Under the pieces are notes generated by a model. That model saw nothing but the letters and a program-made list of their open reading frames with translations, made no database searches and had not been told where the DNA came from. A stretch of 64,000 bases of DNA from NCBI RefSeq assembly GCF_023703085.1, contig NZ_JAMQJY010000002.1:62001-126000 (forward strand), written 5' to 3'. The position numbers and the translations under genes are program-made. This DNA comes from Alkalicoccobacillus plakortidis. Lineage in GTDB: Bacteria; Bacillota; Bacilli; Bacillales; Bacillaceae_D. Shown piece after piece: positions 19,875 to 29,033 of the stretch (its first letter is position 1; every line of letters starts with the position of its first letter).

Positions 19875-19925
19875 TTTATCAGCCTCCTAGTAGTTCCCAT
19901 TATACCCGACCTGGGTATTAGAAAC

Positions 19926-19958
19926 AGCAAAAAACCAATATCTAATCTGATATTGGTT
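19926..19958 (-). terminator. Rho-independent terminator after GNAT gene
   Basis: AACCAATATC / GATATTGGTT stem with 6-base loop and a minus-strand T-run. Confidence 0.8.
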
Positions 19959-19990
19959 AAATAGTAAGGTGTATAAACGAAGACATCAAA

Positions 19991-20488
19991 TCACTCCTCA
20001 TTCAGCTCTAAAGAATACCCCTTATAAATCTTACCCCAATCAATCGGTCTTTCCATTCTTCGTTCTGGCTCTTTTAGTGCAGAAAACCCGTACTGTTCAT
20101 ACAATGTGTGAGCATCATTTGTGCCGAGATTAAATCGAGTTCCACTTAACTGTGGATGCTCTGTTATAACCTCAAGCAACCACTTACTTAACCCTCGCCC
20201 CCGATAATCAGGCAAGATAAACACATCACATAACCAAGAAAAACGCACAAGATCAGAAATAACACGCGCGAATCCAACTAGCTTCGCCTCATTATTCGTT
20301 GGATCTTGATCATACACACCATAACAAAGAATCGAGTTATCTATTGCAGCTATCACAAGCTCCTTAGGCGTATCCTCTGCCCACCAGTAAGAATCTTTGG
20401 TTAGGAAGTTGTGAATGGCATCAATATCTAGATACTGTTTATCTGTGCTAATAGTGAAAGTTTTGTGAGTGTAGGTTAGGTTTTTCAA
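19991..20488 (-). CDS. GNAT family N-acetyltransferase
   Basis: A 165-residue acetyltransferase with the acetyl-CoA loop LPDYRGRGLSKWLLE (about 112-126) and the C-terminal YEQYGFSAL. TTG start at 20488, 8 bases after GGAG. The first 45 residues resemble YjaB/YvbK-type stand-alone GNATs. Acceptor substrate unknown. Confidence 0.85.
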   Translation of the reverse strand: MKNLTYTHKTFTISTDKQYLDIDAIHNFLTKDSYWWAEDTPKELVIAAIDNSILCYGVYDQDPTNNEAKLVGFARVISDLVRFSWLCDVFILPDYRGRGLSKWLLEVITEHPQLSGTRFNLGTNDAHTLYEQYGFSALKEPERRMERPIDWGKIYKGYSLELNEE

Positions 20489-20641
20489 AGTAACTTACTC
20501 CGTTTCTAATCGTTTTTTTATTCTGTAGTTGATATTTCATTTATTTTAGCATAATTACCCAGTACTATTGGTGGTCAATGTACAAAAAAGAGAGAAAGCA
20601 CTCTTCTCTCTTAATCATCAATTTTTATTTCAGAAAGCTTT

Positions 20642-21094
20642 TTATTCATTCCCCAATTCCTCCGCCAACCCAATCAAAATTCCTTCTGGCCCACGAATGT
20701 AGCAGAGTCGATATGAGTCCTGGTACTGAACTACTTCTCCAACGAGTTCGGCACCGTTTTTAGTGAGTCTGGATACCATTTCGTTAATGTCTTCAACAGT
20801 GAACATGGCGCGTAGATAACCGAGGGCGTTTACGGGGGCAGTCCGGTGATCTGAAATCGTTGGTGGGTTTAGAAATCGCGAAAGTTCAATTCGGCTGTGG
20901 CCATCTGGGGTAACCATCATTGCAATTTCTACTTGTTGAGATTCCAATCCGGTAACACGACCAGCCCAATCACCTTCGACAGTGGCTCGTCCTTCGAGGT
21001 TCAAGCCAACTTCCTCGAAGAACGAGATTGCCTCATCAAGCGATTCTACAACGATGCCGATATTGTCCATTCTTAATAATTTGTTTTTTGGCAT
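20642..21094 (-). CDS. VOC family protein (glyoxalase/bleomycin-resistance fold)
   Basis: A 150-residue protein with two beta-alpha-beta-beta-beta modules. It starts at RMDNIGIVVESLDEAISFFEEVGL; GHSRIELSRFLNP and the ending CYIRGPEGILIGLAEELG are metal-site-like regions typical of the vicinal oxygen chelate fold. Such proteins are glyoxalases, dioxygenases or drug-binding proteins; this one cannot be narrowed. AAGGAG precedes ATG 21094. Confidence 0.85.
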   Translation of the reverse strand: MPKNKLLRMDNIGIVVESLDEAISFFEEVGLNLEGRATVEGDWAGRVTGLESQQVEIAMMVTPDGHSRIELSRFLNPPTISDHRTAPVNALGYLRAMFTVEDINEMVSRLTKNGAELVGEVVQYQDSYRLCYIRGPEGILIGLAEELGNE

Positions 21095-21139
21095 CGATTG
21101 ATCTCCTTATGAGTTTCTTCTTCGTTTTTTACAGTCATT

Positions 21140-22617
21140 TCATGTCCCACAAAACGTCCGATAATCTTTGCCTTCATCTCCTGGTCCGTGCTTATACGCT
21201 TCTTGCTCAGTGCTGTAAGCATAAGGATCCTGCATCACTTGAAGTAATTGCTGCAAGACGCTGTAATCCCCTTCCTCAACTGCTGCATCGAGCGCTTCTT
21301 CCACACGATGGTTACGGGGAATGATCGCTGGGTTGTGGGTTTTCATCAGTTGATGTACTTCCTCTGTTGATTGTGATTGACGTGTGAGTCTTGCCTTCCA
21401 TTGATCGTGCCAATCTGAGAATTCTTTTGAGCAGCTTAGTGCGGGTTCTTCGGAAAGATCTGCAAGTGTAAGAGCTCTGAATGTATTGGTAAAGTCAGCT
21501 TCAGTTGATTTCATGATGCTAAACAAGTTATCAATTAGCTCTTGATCTTGTTCTTCTATTGTAAAAAGTCCAAGCTTTTTACTCATGCCACCATACCAGC
21601 TATTCAGATAAATGGTTTTGAAGGTCGCTAACTCATCTTGTACAAGTTTGATGGCTTCATCCTTATCCTGATGAATAAGTGGGACAAGTGTTTCGGCAAA
21701 GCGAGCAAGATTCCAGTTTGCGATATAGGGTTGGTTACCATATGCATATCGTGCTTGGACATCAATCGAGCTGAATACAGTTTCTGGATTATACGTATTC
21801 ATAAAGGCACATGGTCCGTAGTCAATCGTTTCGCCACTTATTGCCATGTTATCGGTGTTCATCACGCCATGGATAAAACCTACTAGCTGCCATTCTGCGA
21901 TAAGCTCGGCCTGTCTCTTGAGCACTAGTTGATAAAAAGTGAGATACGGGTTTTCAGTGGATGCAGCTTCTGGATAGTGACGGTTGATCGCATAATCCGC
22001 AGCTTTTTTAGTTCTTCGGTATTTCCTTTTGCGGCAGCATATTGGAATGTGCCAACACGAAGATGACTTGATGCAACTCTAGTCATAATCGCTCCTGGTA
22101 AACCAATCTCACGTAGAACTAGCTCTCCTGTTGTCACCACTGCGAGGCTTCTTGTTGTCGGAATACCTAGACTATGCATCGATTCACTAATAATATATTC
22201 ACGTAACATTGGACCAAGTGCAGCTCGACCGTCTCCACCTCTTGAAAAAGCCGTACGTCCAGAGCCTTTGAGCTGAATATCAAAGCGCTTTTGATCTGGA
22301 GTGATCTGTTCTCCTACTAACAGTGCACGTCCATCTCCAAGCATTGTAAAATTACCAAACTGATGCCCTGCATAAGCCTGTGCGAGTGCATGCCCGCCTT
22401 CAGGAATGTTGTTTCCAGCCAGTATATTTACTTCGTTTTGTTCACGTAAACGTGCAGAATTAAGCCCAAGTTTTGCTGCAAGAGATTCATTTAATAATAC
22501 AAGTTCAGGTGACTTCACAATATTTGGTTCAAACAGGCTGTAAAAATCCTTTGGTAGCTTCTCATAGCTATTATCAAAATTCCAGCCCACTTTATGTTGA
22601 AGGTCTTGATGAGACAT
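21140..22617 (-). CDS. selO: Protein adenylyltransferase SelO/YdiU (one-base frameshift)
   Basis: Pseudokinase-fold AMPylase that modifies proteins during redox stress. Key segments are [64 protein letters not shown] and, in the second frame, [23 protein letters not shown] (catalytic NTDN region). The frame is lost at about 22009, where a run of six A should be seven, giving [14 protein letters not shown]. The interval is 493 codons minus one base, in line with the usual roughly 490 residues. Likely intact in the organism. Confidence 0.92.
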
Positions 22618-22689
22618 AATATCCCCTTCTTTGCTTAGTATTTATCGGATTCTTCCTAATTTTAGCATAGAACAGATTGTGATTAAAAT

Positions 22690-22937
22690 TTAGTAAAACC
22701 AGATGATACCTGCGAACATAATCAGACCGCAAATACTATTTACCCAGCCTGCTTTTTTTCTTTAAACAGAAAGGCAATTACACCAGAAATGATAAAGGAA
22801 CTTGCCAAACAAATGAAAAAGAGGTTCAAGAGGTATACTGTATTCATCTCATTACTTAGTGCAAGAGCGGCCACTATGACTAAAACAACTACAAAACCAA
22901 GCCTAATAAAGATATCAACTTTACGCCATGTGCTCAT
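22690..22937 (-). CDS. Small membrane protein, tandem paralogue 1 (frameshifted end)
   Basis: Starts MSTWRKVDIFIRLGFVVV and has two to three helices. The open frame stops at 22740 after KEKKQAG. Restoring one A in an A7 run continues as AGWVNSICGLIMFAGIIWFY to TAA at 22690, which aligns with the C-terminus of the next gene (KINFVCGGVLLVFILWFQF). The interval is 83 codons minus one base. It and its neighbour are a tandem duplication; possibly DUF3953-like. Function unknown. Confidence 0.6.
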
Positions 22938-22955
22938 TCCGCCTCACTATCCTTA

Positions 22956-23207
22956 TTAAAATTGAAACCAAAGAATAAATACTAACAAAACGCCTCCGCA
23001 AACAAAGTTAATTTTTGCATCTTTTCGTTTATCAAATCTCCAAGAGTTTACTCCTAAAGCCAACATCATAACGGCTAAGCCACATGCTGAGATGTAAACT
23101 GGGTTAATCACATCTATACGAAACAACGAAAAATATAACATTAATAAAATAAGCGGAACAACAAATAACGTTCGAATTAAAAGATCAGCTTTGCGCCACT
23201 TACTCAT
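22956..23207 (-). CDS. Small membrane protein, tandem paralogue 2
   Basis: An 83-residue protein starting MSKWRKADLLIRTLFVVPL with three helices (about 10-26, 35-51, 66-82). It is 18 bases upstream of its paralogue, which begins with nearly the same MSxWRKxDxxIR. Probably DUF3953-like; function unknown. Confidence 0.65.
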   Translation of the reverse strand: MSKWRKADLLIRTLFVVPLILLMLYFSLFRIDVINPVYISACGLAVMMLALGVNSWRFDKRKDAKINFVCGGVLLVFILWFQF

Positions 23208-23280
23208 TGCTCATCACCGCCCTTATTTAACAGCTACCCACTTATGTACAAAAGCAAAAGTGGTTTTTGATATTCGTTTT

Positions 23281-23440
23281 GATTTTTGAGCACTTTGTTT
23301 ATATTTTTGCGCATATTGAACTTTTTTGAACGTATTCATTTACTTTTTGAGCACCAAGCCTTCCCTTTTTGAGCATTTTTAAAATTTTTGCCCCTTCGTA
23401 TCTTGTTATTGAGCATCTGGATCTTTTTTTTGCCCATGTA
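23281..23440. repeat. Phased intergenic array B1: 8 units of TTTTTGAGCA, about 20.6 bp apart
   Basis: Core G positions at 23288, 23309, 23328, 23349, 23371, 23390, 23411 and 23432 (steps 21,19,21,22,19,21,21). The consensus is TTTTTGAGCA(C/T) plus about 10 variable bases; three units are worn (GCGCA, GAACG, GCCCC). It occupies the divergent intergenic region between the tandem membrane paralogues and the Sm-multidrug gene. The same core forms array B2 at 30.5 kb. Confidence 0.85.
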
Positions 23441-23519
23441 ATTGAAGCGATTCTAATCATATTTATGCTGAGATTCCAATACAGTTTTAAAGGACAAACT
23501 TTCGGAGGGAGGCTCGGCC

Positions 23520-23981
23520 TTGGAATTTCTACATTACATGACTTTGTTTTTGTTAAGCTCCATTCCTTTTGTTGAGATTTTTATTACGATTCCTTTGGGT
23601 CTGTTCCTATATAAATTCGACCCTACGGTTGTTGCAATCGTATGCTTTTTAGGCAATGCGACCGGCATCATTAGTTTCCTATTGCTGTACTCCTTATTTG
23701 AAGGTCGTATATCTTTTCATTCTGTAAATTCAACTTATCCAGAGAAAAAGCACGGTTCCCAAAAACGAAATGCGCTCATCGAAAAAACCTTTAAAAGGTT
23801 TGGTGTTTTTGGTGCAGCAATCATCATTCCAATGGTGTTAAGCTCTCACCTAGGTGTTTTTTTCTATCGAACCATCGGGGTCGGTAAGATTTATTTATTG
23901 CATTGGATATTAGCTGGTTTAGCATTCTGGACGATTGTACTAACAACTGCCTGTGTAATTTTCCCTTCGCTGATTAGATAA
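23520..23981 (+). CDS. Small multidrug-export-like membrane protein (PF06695/COG2426)
   Basis: A 153-residue protein with four helices and a central loop. The pattern SSIPFVEIFITIPLGLFLYK...FLGNATG and the C-terminal RFGVFGAAIIIPMV fits the family labelled putative small multidrug export protein. The start is TTG at 23520, chosen because GGAGGGAGG lies just upstream. Transport function in this family is not well established. Confidence 0.75.
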   Translation: MEFLHYMTLFLLSSIPFVEIFITIPLGLFLYKFDPTVVAIVCFLGNATGIISFLLLYSLFEGRISFHSVNSTYPEKKHGSQKRNALIEKTFKRFGVFGAAIIIPMVLSSHLGVFFYRTIGVGKIYLLHWILAGLAFWTIVLTTACVIFPSLIR

Positions 23982-24065
23982 CCCGGTTTAGGTTTATTCA
24001 GCATAACTCAGGGTAAGGAAGGATATGTAAGTAAAGGCAATTAAAAATAGAGAGGAGATGTTCGA

Positions 24066-24380
24066 TTGTCACTTGGTCGTTTGTTCCTTATTAGTGTTGG
24101 TTTAGCTCTTCTATCTGTTTTTATCACTCCCCCGCATCGATTCGTAATGGAGCATGGCATGACGATCTCTTATGGATTCCCTGTAAAATTCATGGAATAT
24201 TACAGCTCAAATGGCGAGGAACCCGCCAGATGGGAATTGTTCACTTTTATCCAAACCTCTCTGCAAATAGGTGAATTATTAATTTGTGCCGCCTATTATT
24301 TTTTTGTTTTTCTTATCATTAAGCTATTCAGGGATAAGTTTAAAAAAGATCGTGAGGAGGAGTTAGGGCATGAGCAGTGA
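24066..24380 (+). CDS. Two-span membrane protein of unknown function
   Basis: A 104-residue ORF starting with TTG (24066) behind GAGGAG. One helix lies at about 4-20, a hydrophilic outer loop with EYYSSNGEEPARWE in the middle, a second helix at about 72-92, then a charged tail KKDREEELGHEQ. It overlaps the next gene by 11 bases, so both are translated as a pair. Family not recognised. Confidence 0.65.
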   Translation: MSLGRLFLISVGLALLSVFITPPHRFVMEHGMTISYGFPVKFMEYYSSNGEEPARWELFTFIQTSLQIGELLICAAYYFFVFLIIKLFRDKFKKDREEELGHEQ

Positions 24381-24612
24381 AAAAGATGGGATTCTTTTAG
24401 ACAAAACCACTATGATAGGAATTGTCTCTATTTTTATAGGCATTGCATTTTTTCTTGCAGTAGTTCTGATCTATCCGCTTGGGAATGAGAGCTCATGGGG
24501 TGGCATGGGTATTTTGGTTATAAGTGCTATCTTCGGTATAGGCGGGTTGCTTTTAATCATCATGAAAATTCTCTTTACTCTAATTACTCATTTTAAACAT
24601 CGTCAACATTAA
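24370..24612 (+). CDS. Two-span membrane protein of unknown function
   Basis: An 80-residue ORF with helices at about 15-36 and 46-68 and a basic C-terminus. GAGGAG lies inside the end of the preceding gene, showing translational coupling. Unknown family; likely partner of the preceding protein. Confidence 0.65.
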   Translation: MSSEKDGILLDKTTMIGIVSIFIGIAFFLAVVLIYPLGNESSWGGMGILVISAIFGIGGLLLIIMKILFTLITHFKHRQH

Positions 24613-24657
24613 AACCATAGAAAGTGTAACCTAAAAATCTCAAAGGAGATCATTCAC

Positions 24658-24996
24658 GTGATTAACCAAAAAAGATCTCACATCTTCTATATCATTATTT
24701 CTTCCATGGCTATCATTGTTTTAGCAATCCTTTACACCATAGAAACAAACAAAACAATAACAACTCCAGAATTAATAGAGTCACTACTTATTGAGAATGA
24801 CCTAGAGAATGTGAATAGTGAAGCTTCCATAGAATCACTTTCAGCCTTACAAGATTTTATCCGATCAGAAAACTTCGAAAGCTCATCCAATTACTTAGAG
24901 TTAAAGGGAAACGACACAAACTATGTTGTACAATTCCGATATGAAGAAAACCGCGAGATACGAATCTTAGGGATTAAAGAGGTTGCGGGATCATAA
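24658..24996 (+). CDS. Single-span surface protein of unknown function
   Basis: A 112-residue product starting with GTG at 24658, with AAAGGAG upstream. An N-terminal basic stretch and helix (about 10-28) act as signal anchor. The remaining 80 residues are acidic and soluble, with no Cys and no lipobox. The last bases overlap the convergent gene. Function unknown. Confidence 0.6.
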   Translation: MINQKRSHIFYIIISSMAIIVLAILYTIETNKTITTPELIESLLIENDLENVNSEASIESLSALQDFIRSENFESSSNYLELKGNDTNYVVQFRYEENREIRILGIKEVAGS

Positions 24997-25377
24997 GTTT
25001 TTATGCCTTTTTTCTTCAATAAGCTTTAACCACTTTTTATTATCCGTGAAGCCAGTGTAAAAACTCCAGTTAATCATTAGATAGATTTTTCTATTTGAAT
25101 GAGTAATGATAAGCGGTTCTCCCTTTAAGAAGAATCCCGGCCTAGAGTCAACATTGGTGGTAAATCTACTAAAGTTTTCATCAAACTCACACGATATAGA
25201 CTGAATCTCATTTAATTTGATCTCGCACCAATTTTCCAATACCAATTTATCATGATTTAATTCAACTTGGCCACCAAACTCAAATCTATATTTCGGATGA
25301 ATCATGCCTGATATTTTTTCTGAAAAAGTGGCGTTATTTAAACTCAAAGCAGTGCTACCAAAATACGTTGCGTTCAT
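24991..25377 (-). CDS. Soluble beta-rich protein of unknown function (PH-like?)
   Basis: 128 residues from MNATYFGSTAL (ATG 25377, GGGAG 9 bases upstream; an earlier in-frame start lacks a site). Alternating hydrophobic strands and an ending helix KKWLKLIEEKRHK suggest a pleckstrin-like fold, but this is inference from pattern only. It converges on the preceding gene with a few bases overlap. Confidence 0.5.
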   Translation of the reverse strand: MNATYFGSTALSLNNATFSEKISGMIHPKYRFEFGGQVELNHDKLVLENWCEIKLNEIQSISCEFDENFSRFTTNVDSRPGFFLKGEPLIITHSNRKIYLMINWSFYTGFTDNKKWLKLIEEKRHKNL

Positions 25378-25454
25378 ACGATCAACTCCCGAGATACGTC
25401 TCATTTATAAGTTATCTACGTATTTATAACTTATGGGTTTCAAGATAGTAGAAA

Positions 25455-26021
25455 TTAGTTAGATCCATATCTATTGCTTCCGGGCAGCTGCTTAATCTTA
25501 TTCCAGGTCTTAATTGCTTCTTTTCGACCCTTCCCTTTATTATTAGGATCAGCAAAAAAATCACGAATAAATTGGTTGTATTCAAATTGTGGTGCAATCT
25601 TAGTTTTGTATGTAGGATCTTTTTTACGCTTTTCTTCCTCATTCCAATTATCAATTACATCTCGATAGGTTTTCCCCACATTATGTTTAAAGTAGTTTTG
25701 GATATGCGTTGAAAAGTGAAAATTCGGGATAACTGACTTGAAAAATGCTCGAACATGTTGACTACAACGATGATTTTCAGTAATGACCGTATTAAGGCTT
25801 AATTCAAGTTGTGGAGTGGGCTTTGTACTCTTTTTCTGTTGTCTAGAAGGCTTTTTAATTTCTCCAGTGCGCAAAAATAATTCAATACGCTCCGAAAGCT
25901 CTATTTTTGAACCTGAAGTACTGATGCCATTCTCTCGACAAAAAGAATGTAACTCTTCCTTTAACCAATAAAAATCCTTAAATTCTTCTACATGAGTATC
26001 TTTAGTCAAACTAGGTCTCAT
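25455..26021 (-). CDS. SAP-domain protein with DUF6434-like C-terminus
   Basis: A 188-residue protein. Residues about 12-50 (EFKDFYWLKEELHSFCRENG, STSGSKIELSERIELFL) form a SAP helix-extension-helix motif known to bind DNA or RNA. After a basic linker, residues 75-185 hold HRCSQHVRAFFKSVIPNFHF, GKTYRDVIDNWNE and FIRDFFADPNNKGKGRKEAI, as in the conserved Bacillus cytoplasmic SAP proteins. A chromatin-like role is possible but untested. The gene is the upstream neighbour of the PH-like gene. Confidence 0.8.
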   Translation of the reverse strand: MRPSLTKDTHVEEFKDFYWLKEELHSFCRENGISTSGSKIELSERIELFLRTGEIKKPSRQQKKSTKPTPQLELSLNTVITENHRCSQHVRAFFKSVIPNFHFSTHIQNYFKHNVGKTYRDVIDNWNEEEKRKKDPTYKTKIAPQFEYNQFIRDFFADPNNKGKGRKEAIKTWNKIKQLPGSNRYGSN

Positions 26022-26037
26022 ACCTTACCTCCATCTA

Positions 26038-26577
26038 TTAATCCATTGGAATAACCGCAATTAGACTGAGTAAATAAATTTCTTCTAAAGATAGTCTTTC
26101 TTCTACATACATTTTTATATAAAAGGTTCTTCCTATTATCAAATGATTAAAATATGTATTCGCTATTTTCGTTCCATTTTCAGTCTTAATCATTGTATTC
26201 TTATCAAGAAAGTCATTCGTTAAATAAAAAGTCTCATGTTCCTTATAATACGCAAACGTTGGATTCGTTGTAATCTTTGATTCATTAACAAGCAACCCTA
26301 CTTGTTGTTGTTCATGATTAAATAGAGTCCATCTTAATTTAAACAATGTATCTTTTATACTGTGGGCATGCACTTCAAATCCTTGCTCAGAATTAGAGTA
26401 GTTAAATCTGTAATTCGTTTTATTATAGATTGTCAGGTATCTGCTCACTACCTCATCCATTTTTGAAGAATAAAACGGCTGAATGCTTCCAATCTCCCTT
26501 TCATCAGCATCCAAGATATGAATTGCTTTCATAGATCTCTTCCAAGCAGGGAGTTTAAAAGTGTAGTCATAGGTCAT
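26038..26577 (-). CDS. Tubby-C-terminal-like/LURP-type protein, tentative
   Basis: A 179-residue beta-rich protein. It opens with YDYTFKLPAWKRSMKAIHILDADEREIGSIQPFY and has repeated strand patterns (FEVHAHSIKDTLFKLRWTLFN). This matches the general look of small Bacillus proteins annotated as tubby C-terminal-like. No catalytic motif. Lies 17 bases after the SAP gene. Confidence 0.5.
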   Translation of the reverse strand: MTYDYTFKLPAWKRSMKAIHILDADEREIGSIQPFYSSKMDEVVSRYLTIYNKTNYRFNYSNSEQGFEVHAHSIKDTLFKLRWTLFNHEQQQVGLLVNESKITTNPTFAYYKEHETFYLTNDFLDKNTMIKTENGTKIANTYFNHLIIGRTFYIKMYVEERLSLEEIYLLSLIAVIPMD

Positions 26578-26607
26578 TTTTTAGCTCCTTCTTATTTTGA
26601 AGTGGCT

Positions 26608-27280
26608 CTATTTCATTTGTTCTCCAACTGGTACTAGGTATATCGTTTTAAAATTGATTAGAGGTATACGTTCATTAGCTGCATCATCAATAAAACCGCC
26701 TATTGGGGCGATACCCAAGTTTAGTGAACTAGCTACTAGGTTCATATTTTGCATAATGTGACCTGCTTCTAACAAACTAAAACGGTAACCTCTCTCACCA
26801 TAATGTTGATTCACTTCATCAAAGTTTGTCCCTAAAATGAAACACAGATTAAAATCAATTCCGTCTTGTACAAATGCATTCAGAAATTCCCTGTATTCGC
26901 TTAGCCATACAATAGAATGATTTCCAAGCATTATATTCATAGATGCCTGTTTTCACTCTCTCCACATTTTTAATAACAACCAAAATTTTAAGTTTATACA
27001 AGGCACCTGCTGAGGGATACATTCTTTTCTCATTTCTTTTCCCCACGGACCACTTTAAAAGTGTCCCCAATTTAAGTTTGTCTACTGCCTTGCCTATAAA
27101 TACTTGTTTGGAAGATGTTCTTAACTCCAATGACTCCATCAAGCTTTTGTCTATATCTTCGTATTCTAAATGAATTGCGTTCGCCGAATGTGTATTATTA
27201 ATATCATTAAGGTTAATCTCCGGTTTTGACATTGGTGGCCAATTGGATTGTGAATGATATTCCTCGTAATGATTGGTCAT
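26608..27280 (-). CDS. SagB-type nitroreductase-like oxidoreductase, frameshifted
   Basis: The N-terminal part reads ELRTSSKQVF, LLKWSVGKR and RMYPSAGALYKLKI, then GIYEYN, the conserved opening of SagB/ThcOx FMN oxidoreductases. A shift at about 26920-26930 then leads to GERGYRFSLLEAGHIMQNMNLVAS, LGIAPIGGFIDD and a closing IYLVPVGEQ, the rest of the same fold. The interval is 224 codons plus one base. SagB enzymes make azoles in modified peptides, but no precursor peptide or YcaO gene is nearby, so the role is open. Confidence 0.75.
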
Positions 27281-27306
27281 AATATCCCCCCTGAACTATT
27301 AATGAT

Positions 27307-28158
27307 TCATCCAAAAGCCTGCGCTGCAACTGCAACTAGGTGGCCATTTCTTTTTCGTGTATTTGTGTGGTTTAGTGCCATAACAGGTGGTTCGGTCACT
27401 TTATTAAATCCTCTTTCTTCTAGGAAACGAGTCATCGTTGGATCAGTTTGAACTAAATCAATTCTCACTTTACCTGTAAAGTCTTTTAGTAATTCTTCGA
27501 TAAGTGAAATAGCGTTATCACTGCACTCACTGATTATTGGTCCTAAAATGACATTTTGAGGTGTACGTATACTTAAAGCATAGCCAGTTATCTCGCCAGA
27601 TGTATTCCTAATGACTACACGTTTTTCAGATTGCTTTAGTCTTTGTGTTAGAAAGCGTTCTCGTTTATCACCAAAAGCCTGCTCATCTATTTTGACTACT
27701 GAGTTAAAATCCTGCTCTTTGTAAACATGGACGGAACTATTATTCACTTCACATTGATTTGTGTGCTTAATTGCGGCAGTATATTTTTCAATGTGACTTA
27801 TGATTGTAAAACTCATTTTTTCATATAGCCTTTTTCCCTCTTCCGTAGCAATCAACATGATTAAACATTGATTAGAATTAACCGCTTGAATACAATCTTC
27901 TGTTACTTCTCTTCCTAATCCCCTACCTCTAAAATCAGGATGAACAATGACCATACCTATTGAAGCCACCTTCTGAAAATCATATTGAATAATGGCAGCA
28001 CAAGCTACTACTCTATCTTCAGAGTCTACGCAACCAAAGATTTGTCCTGATTTAAGAATTGTATGTATTTCATTTTCGTTATAATCCCATCCTACTTCTG
28101 ATGATAGACTAATGAGCTTCGAACAATCCAGCTGCGATAGTTGTCTTACTTTAATCAT
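27307..28158 (-). CDS. Double-domain GNAT acetyltransferase
   Basis: A 283-residue protein with an N-terminal GNAT domain (VIVHPDFRGRGLGREVTEDCIQ, about 72-94; YEKMSFTIISHIEKY) and a degenerate C-terminal GNAT-like domain (ITGYALSIRTPQNVILGPI), the YitH/YjdJ-like layout with DUF5613-type second half. Substrate unknown. It starts 90 bases from the divergent HAD gene. Confidence 0.82.
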   Translation of the reverse strand: MIKVRQLSQLDCSKLISLSSEVGWDYNENEIHTILKSGQIFGCVDSEDRVVACAAIIQYDFQKVASIGMVIVHPDFRGRGLGREVTEDCIQAVNSNQCLIMLIATEEGKRLYEKMSFTIISHIEKYTAAIKHTNQCEVNNSSVHVYKEQDFNSVVKIDEQAFGDKRERFLTQRLKQSEKRVVIRNTSGEITGYALSIRTPQNVILGPIISECSDNAISLIEELLKDFTGKVRIDLVQTDPTMTRFLEERGFNKVTEPPVMALNHTNTRKRNGHLVAVAAQAFG

Positions 28159-28247
28159 TTAGAAACCCCTTCTCACACAGTATCTATTTCCTTATTTTAT
28201 CACAAGTGGTATATATAGAGTGAAGCCGATCACAAAAGGAGTCTACT

Positions 28248-29018
28248 ATGTATAAAATTGTTTTCTTTGATGTAGATGGAACATTAACAGATCATCGAGA
28301 TGGCAGCATCTCCATCTCAACTAAGCGCTCAGTTAGAACTCTTATTAACAATGGAGTTCAGGTGGTTGCTGCAACAGGTCGTCCCCTATCTATGTGTACA
28401 GAGCTAATAGAGTTAGGTATTCAAACTTTTATTACGGCAAATGGAGCATACGTTAAGTACAAAGATGAGGTTATACATAAAAATGTGCTAGACCAGGATG
28501 TTCTGATCGATGTGATACACTATGCAAAAACCAACGATTCTGGCCTTTCTTTTTTTACAGAGTCCTTAAGTATGAATGGTGTTAGGAATACGAAGATCAA
28601 ATCTGCATTACTAGAGACTTTATTATTAAATGACTACCCCATTACTGATGAGCAGATTCACTTAAAAGAGATCTATCTACTATGTTTGTATGCAGATCAT
28701 AAAACTGTGCAGCACTATGAATCTCGTTTTCCAGAGCTGACGTTTAGTAGATGGCACCCATATATTTGTAATGTTCTACAAGAAGAAGTGGACAAATCAA
28801 TTGCAGTTAAAAAAGTTCTTACTTTTTTTGACCTAGATGAATCTGAAGCCATTGCTTTTGGCGACGGTTATAATGATATGCAGATGCTCGAGATGGCGGG
28901 GCTTGGAATTGCGATGGGAAATGGGAACGAACATCTAAAATCTATAGCTAATTTTGTCACAAGAAACTCCAGTGATGATGGTATTGAATATGCATTAAGG
29001 AAGTATGGGGTGATATAA
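28248..29018 (+). CDS. HAD hydrolase, Cof/YkrA type
   Basis: A 256-residue Cof-type phosphatase. Motif I FFDVDGTLT (about 6-14), motif II VAATGRPLS (about 46), a C2-type cap and motif IV AFGDGYNDMQMLEMAGLGIAMGNG (about 207-230) are complete. AAAGGAG precedes the ATG. Such enzymes dephosphorylate sugar phosphates, FMN or PLP; substrate not predictable. Confidence 0.9.
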   Translation: MYKIVFFDVDGTLTDHRDGSISISTKRSVRTLINNGVQVVAATGRPLSMCTELIELGIQTFITANGAYVKYKDEVIHKNVLDQDVLIDVIHYAKTNDSGLSFFTESLSMNGVRNTKIKSALLETLLLNDYPITDEQIHLKEIYLLCLYADHKTVQHYESRFPELTFSRWHPYICNVLQEEVDKSIAVKKVLTFFDLDESEAIAFGDGYNDMQMLEMAGLGIAMGNGNEHLKSIANFVTRNSSDDGIEYALRKYGVI

Positions 29019-29033
29019 TTTAATCTTAGATTT

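Noticed and set aside
25409-25436. AT-rich inverted repeat ATAAGTTAT...ATAACTTAT as operator or terminator
   Set aside because: Short, A/T only, no T-run and no regulator nearby; could be chance.
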